Part shown: positions 1-5,287 of the stretch, piece by piece
Layout of the letters: each line of letters opens with the position of its first letter
How positions within the stretch are numbered: the stretch's first letter is position 1
DNA from: Gammaproteobacteria bacterium
GTDB lineage: Bacteria; Pseudomonadota; Gammaproteobacteria; JAJDOJ01
Assembly: GCA_027030565.1 (NCBI GenBank)
Contig: JALVEU010000309.1
Location: forward strand, 1-7,956
Direction of reading: 5' to 3'
Length of the DNA: 7,956 nucleotides
The notes under the pieces: model-generated
Seen by the model: only the letters and a program-made list of their open reading frames with translations
Told to the model about the DNA's origin: nothing
Databases searched by the model: none
Program-made: the position numbers and the translations under genes

Positions 1-138
1 GATGGCCTCGAGCAGTTCTGCGTCACGGTCCCAGAGCCGCACCCGCGACCCATTGCGGGCCAGACGCGTGGCGAGTGCGGTGCCCCACGAACCCGCCCCG
101 AGTACCGCACAGCGCCGGCTACCGCTGGGCTCAGCCAT
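1..138 (-). CDS. gpsA: Glycerol-3-phosphate dehydrogenase [NAD(P)+], N-terminal part only
   Basis: This is the first 46 codons of the cytoplasmic enzyme that reduces dihydroxyacetone phosphate to sn-glycerol 3-phosphate, the backbone for phospholipids. The rest lies beyond the left edge. The visible protein begins MAEPSGSRRCAVLGAGSWGT and continues with ALATRLARNG. The GAGSWGTALA stretch is the dinucleotide-binding loop that opens the Rossmann fold of GpsA, and the acidic-rich WDRDAELL that follows fits the end of the second beta strand. The start is well fixed because an in-frame TGA lies two codons upstream (142-144), so ATG at 138 is the first possible start in this frame. The ribosome-binding site is weak. 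It lies 55 bp downstream of secB with no evident terminator between them, as in the secB-gpsA order of E. coli. Family assignment is firm; only the C-terminal substrate domain is unseen. Confidence 0.93.
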   Translation of the reverse strand, partial: MAEPSGSRRCAVLGAGSWGTALATRLARNGSRVRLWDRDAELLEAI

Positions 139-193
139 CGATCAACGGGCGGCCGAGCCTTGAAGCCATGCCCCCGCCCACACGGTTCGACAC

Positions 194-688
194 CTAGTGT
201 TCGGTCTGGGGCTCGCCGCTCTGGGAGGCCTGCTCCTGGAGATGCTGGGCATACAGGGCGTCGAAATTGACCGGTGCCAGCAGGAATCCCGGAAATCCGC
301 CCTTGACGATCAAATCGGCCACGGCCTCACGCACGAAAGGGTAGAGAAAGTTGGGGCAGTAGCTCCCCAGCATGTGGCCGAGCTGCTGCGGCTCGAATCC
401 CTGGAGTGTGAAGACTCCGGCCTGCTTGACCTCCACCAGGTACGCCGTGGCATCACCGCTCTTGGTGGTCACCGTGACCCCAAGCACCACCTCGTGCACG
501 CCTTCGGCGAGCTGGACGGCCTCCGTGGAGATCTGCACGTTGGTCTCCGGCTTCCAGTCTTCGCGGAAGACCTCCGGGGCATTGGGCGACTCGAACGAGA
601 CGTCCTTGAGATAGAGCTTCTGTACCTGAAAAATCTGCTGGGGCGGCTGATCCCCTGTCTGTCCCTGGTTTTCCTGATTCTCGGCCAT
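194..688 (-). CDS. secB: Protein-export chaperone SecB
   Basis: SecB is a cytoplasmic homotetrameric chaperone that keeps preproteins unfolded and hands them to SecA for Sec-dependent export. The protein is 164 residues, close to the usual 150-165. After a glutamine-rich N-terminus (about residues 1-18) it shows the SecB core: QIFQVQKLYLKDVSFESPNA (19-38), the strand EVVLGVTVTTKSGD (66-79), YLVEVKQAGVFTL (83-95) and LGSYCPNFLYPFVREAVADL (107-126), then GGFPGFLLAPVNFDALY (130-146). The acidic, polar tail is where SecA contacts are known in the family. The frame stays open to 802, but the ATG at 688 is chosen because SecB homology starts soon after it, an AGGGGA ribosome-binding site precedes it, and the upstream extension is arginine/glycine-rich and unlike SecB. 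It lies 40 bp after grxC in the same operon. Confidence 0.97.
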   Translation of the reverse strand: MAENQENQGQTGDQPPQQIFQVQKLYLKDVSFESPNAPEVFREDWKPETNVQISTEAVQLAEGVHEVVLGVTVTTKSGDATAYLVEVKQAGVFTLQGFEPQQLGHMLGSYCPNFLYPFVREAVADLIVKGGFPGFLLAPVNFDALYAQHLQEQASQSGEPQTEH

Positions 689-728
689 GGATTCCCCTGC
701 GCTTCGGTTTTCGTTCCCGCCCTGCACG

Positions 729-1040
729 TTACCCGGAACGACCGCCAGACCGCCCGTGCGTCCCCCGCGTCGCCTCGCCGAGCAGGGCATCCAGCTCGCC
801 ACGGCGCTCCAGGGCCGCCAGATCGTCGTAGCCCCCCACGTGCACCTCGCCGATGAAGATCTGGGGCACCGTACGCCTGCGGCTGCGGCGCTCCATCTCC
901 CGCCGGCGCACGGGGTCGTGGTCCACCCGGACCTCCTCGTAGGTCACGCCCTTGTGCTTCAGGAGCATGCGGGCACGAATACAATACGGGCAAAATCCCG
1001 TGGTGTACATGACTACGCGGGGCGCGGATTCGGTCGTCAT
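729..1040 (-). CDS. grxC: Glutaredoxin 3 (GrxC type)
   Basis: This small cytoplasmic thiol-disulfide oxidoreductase is reduced by glutathione and in turn reduces protein disulfides and glutathione mixed disulfides. It has 103 residues; the family is usually about 83-90. The dithiol active site CPYC is at residues 17-20. The glutathione-binding TVP loop with the cis-proline is at 57-59, and the GG of VGGYDDL at 69-70 closes the fold. The last 15 or so residues (TRGTHGRSGGRSG and nearby) lie beyond the standard domain and look disordered. The start ATG overlaps the stop of the upstream rhodanese as ATGA (4-bp overlap), which implies translational coupling. An AAGG about 8 bases upstream could serve as the ribosome site. 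The neighbours match the E. coli yibN-grxC-secB order, which supports a general redox role linked to envelope and export genes. Confidence 0.95.
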   Translation of the reverse strand: MTTESAPRVVMYTTGFCPYCIRARMLLKHKGVTYEEVRVDHDPVRRREMERRSRRRTVPQIFIGEVHVGGYDDLAALERRGELDALLGEATRGTHGRSGGRSG

Positions 1041-1462
1041 TTTCGTGCCTTCGGGAGGTTCTCGTTCTCCCAGGCGAGCATTCCACCCTTGAGGTTGTAC
1101 ACGCGCTCGAACCCCGCCTTGCGCAGGATCGACGCGGCACTCCCCGACCGGCTTCCCGACCGGCAGACCAGGATCACCGGCCGATCCCGGTAGCGCTCCA
1201 GTTCCTGGAGGCGCTGGCGCAAGACGCTCAACGGCACGTGTTTCGCGTTCGGGATGCGTCCGCCCGCCGTCTCGGCATCCTCCCGAACATCGATGACCAC
1301 GGCGTCTTCGTCGTTGATCAGGCGCACGGCCTGCGGAATCCCCACGTTTTGCGCCCCCTGGCGCAGGCGGCGCCACTCCACCCAGGCGATGAGGACCAGC
1401 ACCACGCCGAGGGCGACGAAGTGCAAGGGGTGATTGCCCACGAACTCGATCAAACGTGCCAT
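1037..1462 (-). CDS. yibN: Membrane-anchored rhodanese-like protein (YibN family)
   Basis: This 141-residue protein has one N-terminal membrane segment (about residues 12-29, LHFVALGVVLVLIAWVEW) followed by a single rhodanese domain. Visible rhodanese features are AVVIDVRED (54-62), GRIPNAKHVPL (68-78), the active-site loop CRSGSRS (100-106) with the catalytic cysteine at 100, and the closing segment VYNLKGGMLAWENENLP (121-137). Rhodaneses carry a cysteine persulfide and pass sulfane sulfur to acceptors. The intact loop suggests this copy can do so, whereas E. coli YibN, recalled from memory, lacks a standard cysteine loop. The arginine-rich segment after the membrane helix (WRRLRQG) suggests that the domain faces the cytoplasm. 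It is the first gene of the grxC-secB-gpsA run and overlaps grxC by 4 bp. The physiological acceptor is unknown. E. coli YibN has been reported to contact the YidC insertase, and whether that applies here is open. Confidence 0.92.
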   Translation of the reverse strand: MARLIEFVGNHPLHFVALGVVLVLIAWVEWRRLRQGAQNVGIPQAVRLINDEDAVVIDVREDAETAGGRIPNAKHVPLSVLRQRLQELERYRDRPVILVCRSGSRSGSAASILRKAGFERVYNLKGGMLAWENENLPKARK

Positions 1463-1491
1463 GCGATCCCAGCGTCGGAAAAAGGCGTAAG

Positions 1492-1519
1492 AAGATAACA
1501 GGATCGCCTACGCGGGCAA
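1492..1519 (-). promoter_or_regulatory. Candidate sigma-70 promoter for yibN-grxC-secB-gpsA
   Basis: Read on the minus strand, TTGCCC (1519-1514) is followed after 16 bases by an extended -10 element, TG-T-TATCTT (1500-1492). The expected transcription start is near 1485, about 23 bases before the yibN ATG at 1462. The -35 matches 4 of 6 and the -10 matches 4 of 6, helped by the TG extension. The sites lie in a locally AT-richer patch of a GC-rich intergenic region, between the arsR stop and yibN. An inverted pair GCGTA/TACGC (1485-1489 and 1509-1513) flanks the -10 and may be chance. The call rests on motif match and position only. Confidence 0.42.
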
Positions 1520-1526
1520 AGACGAG

Positions 1527-1585
1527 GCACCGGGCCGGAGCGCCGTGGAGGCAGGGCCCTACGGGCCGCGATCCACGACCGGTGC
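1527..1585 (-). terminator. Nested three-helix inverted repeat after arsR; possible terminator
   Basis: Three pairs of perfect inverted repeats are nested in 59 bp. GCACCGG (1527-1533) pairs with CCGGTGC (1579-1585), CGTGGA (1544-1549) with TCCACG (1572-1577), and GGCCC (1555-1559) with GGGCC (1563-1567) around a TAC loop. That gives 18 base pairs in one long imperfect hairpin, with a larger unpaired stretch at 1534-1543. It starts 14 bases after the arsR stop codon and ends just before the candidate yibN promoter, the right place for a terminator of arsR. On the minus strand the sequence after the stem is CTCGTCTTTG, only a weak T tract, so intrinsic termination is uncertain. It could instead be a cruciform or an RNA structure. 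Confidence 0.42.
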
Positions 1586-1599
1586 GGGCTCGTGGGGCA

Positions 1600-1956
1600 T
1601 CATTGGCTGGCGCAGAACACCTCGTGCATCATGTTGATGAGTTTGAGGGTTCGCGCATCACCGACCCGGTAGTAGACGCGGTTGGCATCCTTGCGGGTGG
1701 CGAGGATGCCCTTTTCCCGCAAGATGGCCAGATGCTGGGAAATGTTGCTCTGCGAGGTGCCCACGCGCTCCACGATCTCCTGTACGCTGATCTCCTGGTC
1801 GCCCAGGGTGCACAGGATCTTCAGGCGCAACGGATGGGACATGGCCTTGAGGGAACGTGAGGCCCGCTCGATGTCCTCGTCCTGTGTCATCAAGTCCGAA
1901 ACCAACCCGGTGGGCGACCGCCTCTCGGCGGCCTTGGTGTCGCTGGTGCTGGCCAT
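1600..1956 (-). CDS. ArsR-family winged-helix repressor with a BigR/SqrR-like cysteine pair
   Basis: This 118-residue predicted DNA-binding repressor has a polar N-terminal extension (1-30) and then the ArsR fold. The stretch SLKAMSHPLRLKILCTLGD (35-53) is the classic ArsR opening. Residues about 57-83, with TSQSNISQHLAILREKG, form the helix-turn-helix and recognition helix. ATRKDANRVYYRVGD (86-100) is the beta wing, and LINMMHEVFCASQ is the last helix. The metal-site motif ELCVCDL of ArsR/SmtB proteins is absent. The only two cysteines are C49, in the helix before the reader domain, and C115, near the end. They are 66 residues apart, the spacing of the reactive pair in BigR (C42/C108) and SqrR (C41/C107). 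A persulfide- or sulfide-responsive role is inferred from this. The ATG at 1956 lacks a well-placed ribosome site; M23 at 1890 is a weaker alternative. Direct targets are unknown, but its own promoter and divergent envC are nearest. Confidence 0.9.
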   Translation of the reverse strand: MASTSDTKAAERRSPTGLVSDLMTQDEDIERASRSLKAMSHPLRLKILCTLGDQEISVQEIVERVGTSQSNISQHLAILREKGILATRKDANRVYYRVGDARTLKLINMMHEVFCASQ

Positions 1957-1977
1957 GACGAAAGAACAGTCTCCGTG

Positions 1978-1997
1978 AATATTAGAAACCTATTATA
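1978..1997. promoter_or_regulatory. AT-rich imperfect palindrome, candidate ArsR operator
   Basis: AATATTAG (1978-1985) and CTATTATA (1990-1997) form an inverted repeat with 6 of 8 arms matching around AAAC. It is strikingly AT-rich for this GC-rich region and covers the TATAAT box on the minus strand. ArsR-family dimers usually bind such imperfect AT-rich palindromes over their own -10 element, so autorepression is the natural reading. It also lies immediately upstream of the envC ATG, so binding could affect envC as well. Confidence 0.5.
1992..1997 (-). promoter_or_regulatory. -10 box (TATAAT) of the probable arsR promoter
   Basis: A perfect TATAAT reads leftward from 1997 to 1992. It places a transcription start near 1985, about 30 bases before the arsR ATG at 1956. 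The leader would contain GGAG, 14 bases from that ATG. The matching -35 is poor: the best candidate about 17 bases upstream, at 2015-2020, reads GATGAA, so activator help or a weak promoter is possible. A TATTAT also reads on the plus strand at 1991-1996, but no -35 is visible for it. Confidence 0.5.
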
Positions 1998-2004
1998 CGC
2001 CGGG

Positions 2005-3228
2005 ATGCGGGTTTTTCATCCTGCATCTTTGGCAGCAGTTCTCATCCTCAGCACGCCGCTCTCGGCCGGCCCGCCAACCACTTCCGACCCTGGGGAGCTG
2101 CGCCGACAGCTCCGGGCCATCGGCGCCAAGATCCAGGCCGAACAGGCTGCGCTGCGGCGGCGCGAAGGCGAGGCCGGGCGTGTGCGTTCCAAGCTCCTGG
2201 AGCTGGATCGCAGGATTCAGGCCGTGGCTCAGGAATCCGACGCCCTGCGGGTGCGCGTCTGGAACACGGAACACCGGCTCCAGGAGCTCACGCGACGCCG
2301 CGCACGTATGGGCGAGCGCGTGCGTCGTTCCCGTGACAGCCTGGCCCGGGTCCTCCCAGCACTGCAGCGCCTCAGGCGGGGGGGTGCGGTACGTGTCCTG
2401 CTCAGCCTGGACGACCCACAGGCCCTGGAACGTTCTCTCCATTACCTGCGCTACGTGCGCACGGCACTGGCTGGGCAACTGTCCGAGGCGCTCGGCAGCC
2501 TGCGGGAGGCCACAGCCCTGGAGGAGGAGGCGCAGACACAACGCCGGCAGCTGGAGACACAGCAGGAACGGCTCTCGGCCAGCCGCAAGCGTCTGGACGA
2601 CGCTTATGCAGAACGCAAGGCGCAGCTGGCGCGGCTGGAACAGGCCGTCTCGGCAGCGCGGGACCGGCTCGGTGCGCTCAAGCAGCGCCAGGATGCCCTA
2701 ACCAAGTTGTTGGACGAGCTGGAAGCGGCGGTGGAGAACCTACCCGTCCCGGAAGTGGTCCAATTTTCCAGATTGCGCGGGCGGCTGCCCTGGCCGGCCG
2801 AGGGTCGGGTGGTGAACCTTTACGGGCAACCGCGTGCGGGGACATCCACGCGCTGGCGGGGCGCCGTGATCGAGGCGCGGCTCGGAGATCCTGTCCGAGC
2901 CGTCGCCCACGGCCGGGTGGTCTACGCCGACTGGTTCCGTGGCTACGGGTTCTTGTTGATCGTCGACCATGGCGACGGCTATATGAGCCTCTACGGGTAT
3001 AATCAAGCCATCTACAAGACGTTGGGCGAGTGGGTGGAGGCCGGCGAGCGGATCGCCTCGGTGGGAATGAGCGGCCCACGGGAGAAACCCGGGGTGTATT
3101 TCGAGCTGCGCCACAAGGGCGTGGCCATGAATCCCGCACGATGGTGTTCCAAGGCCCGTCGAGGCGCGGCCGACAACCGTCGCCGAGAAACTTCGCCGGG
3201 CGCAGAACGCCATAGTGCTGCCCGTTGA
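2005..3228 (+). CDS. envC: EnvC-type murein hydrolase activator (degenerate LytM/M23 domain)
   Basis: EnvC is a periplasmic divisome protein that switches on the amidases AmiA and AmiB at the septum so daughter cells can separate. From the ATG at 2005 the protein has 407 residues (E. coli about 419). It has a signal peptide (about 1-21, hydrophobic LAAVLILSTPL, likely cut after LSA) and long charged coiled coils (about 28-125 and 150-245). The LytM domain (about 261-383) has GRLPWPAEGRVV, ADWFRGYGFLLIVDHGDGY and MSLYGYNQ. The zinc ligands of active M23 peptidases are lost: W284-R-G stands where HxGxD is expected, and Y365 (VYFELR) replaces a histidine. That marks an activator rather than an enzyme. 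The frame opens at GTG 1975, but those ten codons (AAT, ATT, AGA, CTA, TTA) are AT-rich and overlap the promoter, so 2005 is preferred. A basic tail of about 24 residues after the domain is unusual. Confidence 0.92.
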   Translation: MRVFHPASLAAVLILSTPLSAGPPTTSDPGELRRQLRAIGAKIQAEQAALRRREGEAGRVRSKLLELDRRIQAVAQESDALRVRVWNTEHRLQELTRRRARMGERVRRSRDSLARVLPALQRLRRGGAVRVLLSLDDPQALERSLHYLRYVRTALAGQLSEALGSLREATALEEEAQTQRRQLETQQERLSASRKRLDDAYAERKAQLARLEQAVSAARDRLGALKQRQDALTKLLDELEAAVENLPVPEVVQFSRLRGRLPWPAEGRVVNLYGQPRAGTSTRWRGAVIEARLGDPVRAVAHGRVVYADWFRGYGFLLIVDHGDGYMSLYGYNQAIYKTLGEWVEAGERIASVGMSGPREKPGVYFELRHKGVAMNPARWCSKARRGAADNRRRETSPGAERHSAAR

Positions 3229-3320
3229 GCCGCCGGTCCCAGCGGGCATTGGCACCGGCACTGGCGATCCGGTAGCTTGCGAGGTGCCGGGCACGAGCCA
3301 CCAGATAGGATCTCCAAGAC

Positions 3321-4688
3321 ATGAAACACACGAGACCGTGCAACACCGGATACCTGTCCCGCGCCGGGGCAGGGCTGCTCATCGGCGTGTTGCTGGGCGT
3401 GATGATCTCCGTCGGACCGGGGGTCTTCGCCGAGCGACCCGAGCATTACAACGTGCCGCTGGACGCGCTGCGCACCTTCAGCGAGGTGTACGTGCGCGTC
3501 AAGAAGGACTATGTGAAGCCGGTGGACGACCAGGAGCTCATCGAGCACGCCATCCGCGGCATGCTCTCGGGCCTGGATCCCCACTCCGCCTATTTGAACG
3601 CGGACGAGTTCAAGGAGTTGCAGATCGGTACCAGTGGCGAGTTCGGCGGTCTCGGCATCGAGGTGGGCATGGAAAACGGCTTCGTCAAGGTGATCGCCCC
3701 CATCGACGACACGCCCGCCCAGCGGGCCGGTATCCAGGCCGGAGATCTCATCATCCGCATCGACGACAAGCCCGTCAAAGGCATGACCCTGAACGAGGCC
3801 GTCAAACTGATGCGCGGCAAGAAAGGGACCAAGATCAAGCTCACCGTGGTGCGTGAGGGGGCGGACAAGCCGCTGGAATTCACCATCGTGCGTGACGTGA
3901 TCCGCGTCAAGAGCGTCAAGAGCCGCATGCTGGAGCCCGGCTTCGGCTACGTGCGGATCACCAGCTTCCAGTCCAAGACCACGCGCAACCTGATCGATGC
4001 GATCAAGAAACTGGAAAAGAAAAACAAGGGACCACTCAAGGGTCTGGTGCTGGATCTGCGCAACAACCCCGGTGGGGTGCTCAATGCCGCGGTGGGCGTG
4101 GCCGACGCCTTCCTGGACAAGGGCCTCATCGTCTACACGGAGGGGCGCGTGGCCGACGCCAAACTGCGCTATTCCGCGACCCAGGGTGACGTGTTGCACG
4201 GCGCGCCCATGGTGGTGCTGATCAACGGCGGTTCGGCCTCGGCCTCCGAGATCGTCGCCGGGGCCCTCCAGGACCACCAGCGCGCCATCATCATGGGGCG
4301 CCGCTCCTTCGGCAAGGGGTCGGTGCAGACCATTCTGCCGCTCAACGAAGAGACCGCCATCAAGCTCACCACGGCGCTGTATTTCACCCCCTCCGGACGC
4401 TCCATCCAGGCGGAGGGCATTCAGCCAGACATCGAGGTACAGAACCTGCGCGTGGCCGAGGCCGAATCGGCCGTCAAGCCCCTCACCGAGGCCGACCTCG
4501 CCGGCCATTTGGAAAACGGCACGGAGAAGAACAAGGACGGCAAGAGAACGAGCAAAGGGAAAGCCAACGGAGAGACCGAGCCATTGGCCAGTCGCGACTA
4601 TCCGCTCAGCGAAGCCTTGAACGTGCTCAAAGCGGTCTCCATTCTCCAAAGCAAGCAGAAATCGAGACGGCTGGCCAGCTCGGCCTGA
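3321..4688 (+). CDS. ctpA: Carboxy-terminal processing protease CtpA (S41 family)
   Basis: This is a periplasmic, membrane-tethered serine protease that clips or degrades substrates from their C-terminal end. In other gammaproteobacteria, CtpA-type enzymes control levels of murein hydrolases, which fits its place next to envC. The 455-residue protein has an N-terminal hydrophobic segment (about 17-37, signal or anchor) and the S41 N-terminal helix region with GLDPHSAYLN (84-93). A PDZ domain follows (about 105-190, with FGGLGIEV and AGIQAGDLIIRIDD), then the catalytic core with GLVLDLRNNPGGVL (241-254). The Ser-Lys-Gln centre is S307 in GGSASASEI, K332 in FGKGSVQ and Q336; the 25-residue Ser-Lys spacing is that of known S41 C-terminal proteases. 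A lysine-rich linker (about 397-420) precedes the C-terminal helix. An AGGA at 3307-3310 serves the ATG. It follows envC after 92 bp and probably shares its transcript. Confidence 0.96.
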   Translation: MKHTRPCNTGYLSRAGAGLLIGVLLGVMISVGPGVFAERPEHYNVPLDALRTFSEVYVRVKKDYVKPVDDQELIEHAIRGMLSGLDPHSAYLNADEFKELQIGTSGEFGGLGIEVGMENGFVKVIAPIDDTPAQRAGIQAGDLIIRIDDKPVKGMTLNEAVKLMRGKKGTKIKLTVVREGADKPLEFTIVRDVIRVKSVKSRMLEPGFGYVRITSFQSKTTRNLIDAIKKLEKKNKGPLKGLVLDLRNNPGGVLNAAVGVADAFLDKGLIVYTEGRVADAKLRYSATQGDVLHGAPMVVLINGGSASASEIVAGALQDHQRAIIMGRRSFGKGSVQTILPLNEETAIKLTTALYFTPSGRSIQAEGIQPDIEVQNLRVAEAESAVKPLTEADLAGHLENGTEKNKDGKRTSKGKANGETEPLASRDYPLSEALNVLKAVSILQSKQKSRRLASSA

Positions 4689-4710
4689 ATCCACGGAGGA
4701 CCGCTGGATC

Positions 4711-5274
4711 ATGAGCAAGCGCGTACTCGTACCCTTGGCCGAAGGCTTCGAGGAACTCGAGGCCGTCACGGTGATCGATCTGCTGCGTCGCGCCGGTATC
4801 GAAGTGGTCACGGCCGGATTGCAGCCAGGCCCGGTCCGCGGCTCTCGCGGCACGGTCATCGTACCCGACGTGTCACTCGATCAAGTGTTGGACGAAGACT
4901 TCGACATGGTGGTACTGCCGGGTGGCCTGCCGGGGGCCGATCATCTCAACGAGGATCCCCGGATCCGCCAGCTGCTCCGGCGGATGGCCGATTCCGGCCG
5001 CTACACGGCGGCCATCTGCGCCGCGCCCAAGGTCTTGGCCACCGCGGGCCTGCTTTCGGGCCGCGAGGCCACCAGCTATCCGGGCGTGCTGGAGGCGCTG
5101 AAACTGCCGGACGTGCGCCTCAGTCCCAGGCCCGTCGTGGTGGACGGCACCGTCGTCACCTCACGGGGCCCCGGCACCGCCATGGATTTCGCCTTGGAGC
5201 TGATCGAACGCCTCGCGGGCCGCGAGGTGCGCGAGAAGGTGGAAACCGCCCTGCAACGACCGGCAGCGGCCTGA
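4711..5274 (+). CDS. yajL: DJ-1/PfpI superfamily protein, YajL-like
   Basis: This 187-residue cytoplasmic protein belongs to the DJ-1/YajL branch, whose members protect against oxidative and carbonyl stress. Glyoxalase, deglycase and chaperone activities have been claimed for the branch, and some are disputed. The conserved landmarks are present. EGFEELEAV (11-19) includes E17, equivalent to the DJ-1 glutamate that stabilises the active cysteine. VVLPGGLPGADHL (67-79) and the nucleophile elbow AAICAAPKVLA (100-110) with C103 follow, then TSRGPGTAMDFALELIERL (150-168). DJ-1's histidine 126 is not conserved (TSYPG here), as in E. coli YajL, which also lacks it. A good GGAGGA ribosome site (4695-4700) precedes the ATG. 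It starts 22 bp after ctpA, so it is likely cotranscribed with envC-ctpA. It ends only 13 bp from the convergent glmS. The closest subfamily could also be plain ThiJ/PfpI; the fold is certain. Confidence 0.93.
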   Translation: MSKRVLVPLAEGFEELEAVTVIDLLRRAGIEVVTAGLQPGPVRGSRGTVIVPDVSLDQVLDEDFDMVVLPGGLPGADHLNEDPRIRQLLRRMADSGRYTAAICAAPKVLATAGLLSGREATSYPGVLEALKLPDVRLSPRPVVVDGTVVTSRGPGTAMDFALELIERLAGREVREKVETALQRPAAA

Positions 5275-5287
5275 ACGCCCTGCACAC

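Noticed and set aside
139..193. Terminator or promoter between secB and gpsA
   Set aside because: No convincing hairpin with a T tract and no -35/-10 pair is visible. The GC-rich 55-bp spacer looks like a plain intra-operon gap.
689..802. N-terminal extension of SecB up to 802
   Set aside because: The extra 38 residues are Arg/Gly-rich, overlap the grxC coding region, and precede a well-placed ATG with a ribosome site at 688.
1485..1513. GCGTA/TACGC inverted pair around the yibN -10 box as an operator
   Set aside because: The arms are only 5 bp with 19 bases between them and do not resemble the AT-rich palindrome next to arsR; chance is likely in GC-rich DNA.
3012..4859. 615-codon open frame on the minus strand across ctpA
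   Set aside because: It lies antisense to a clear, full-length S41 protease with catalytic motifs. Its translation is low-complexity, rich in His, Asp, Gly and Leu, with no family resemblance, as expected for the complement of GC-rich coding DNA.
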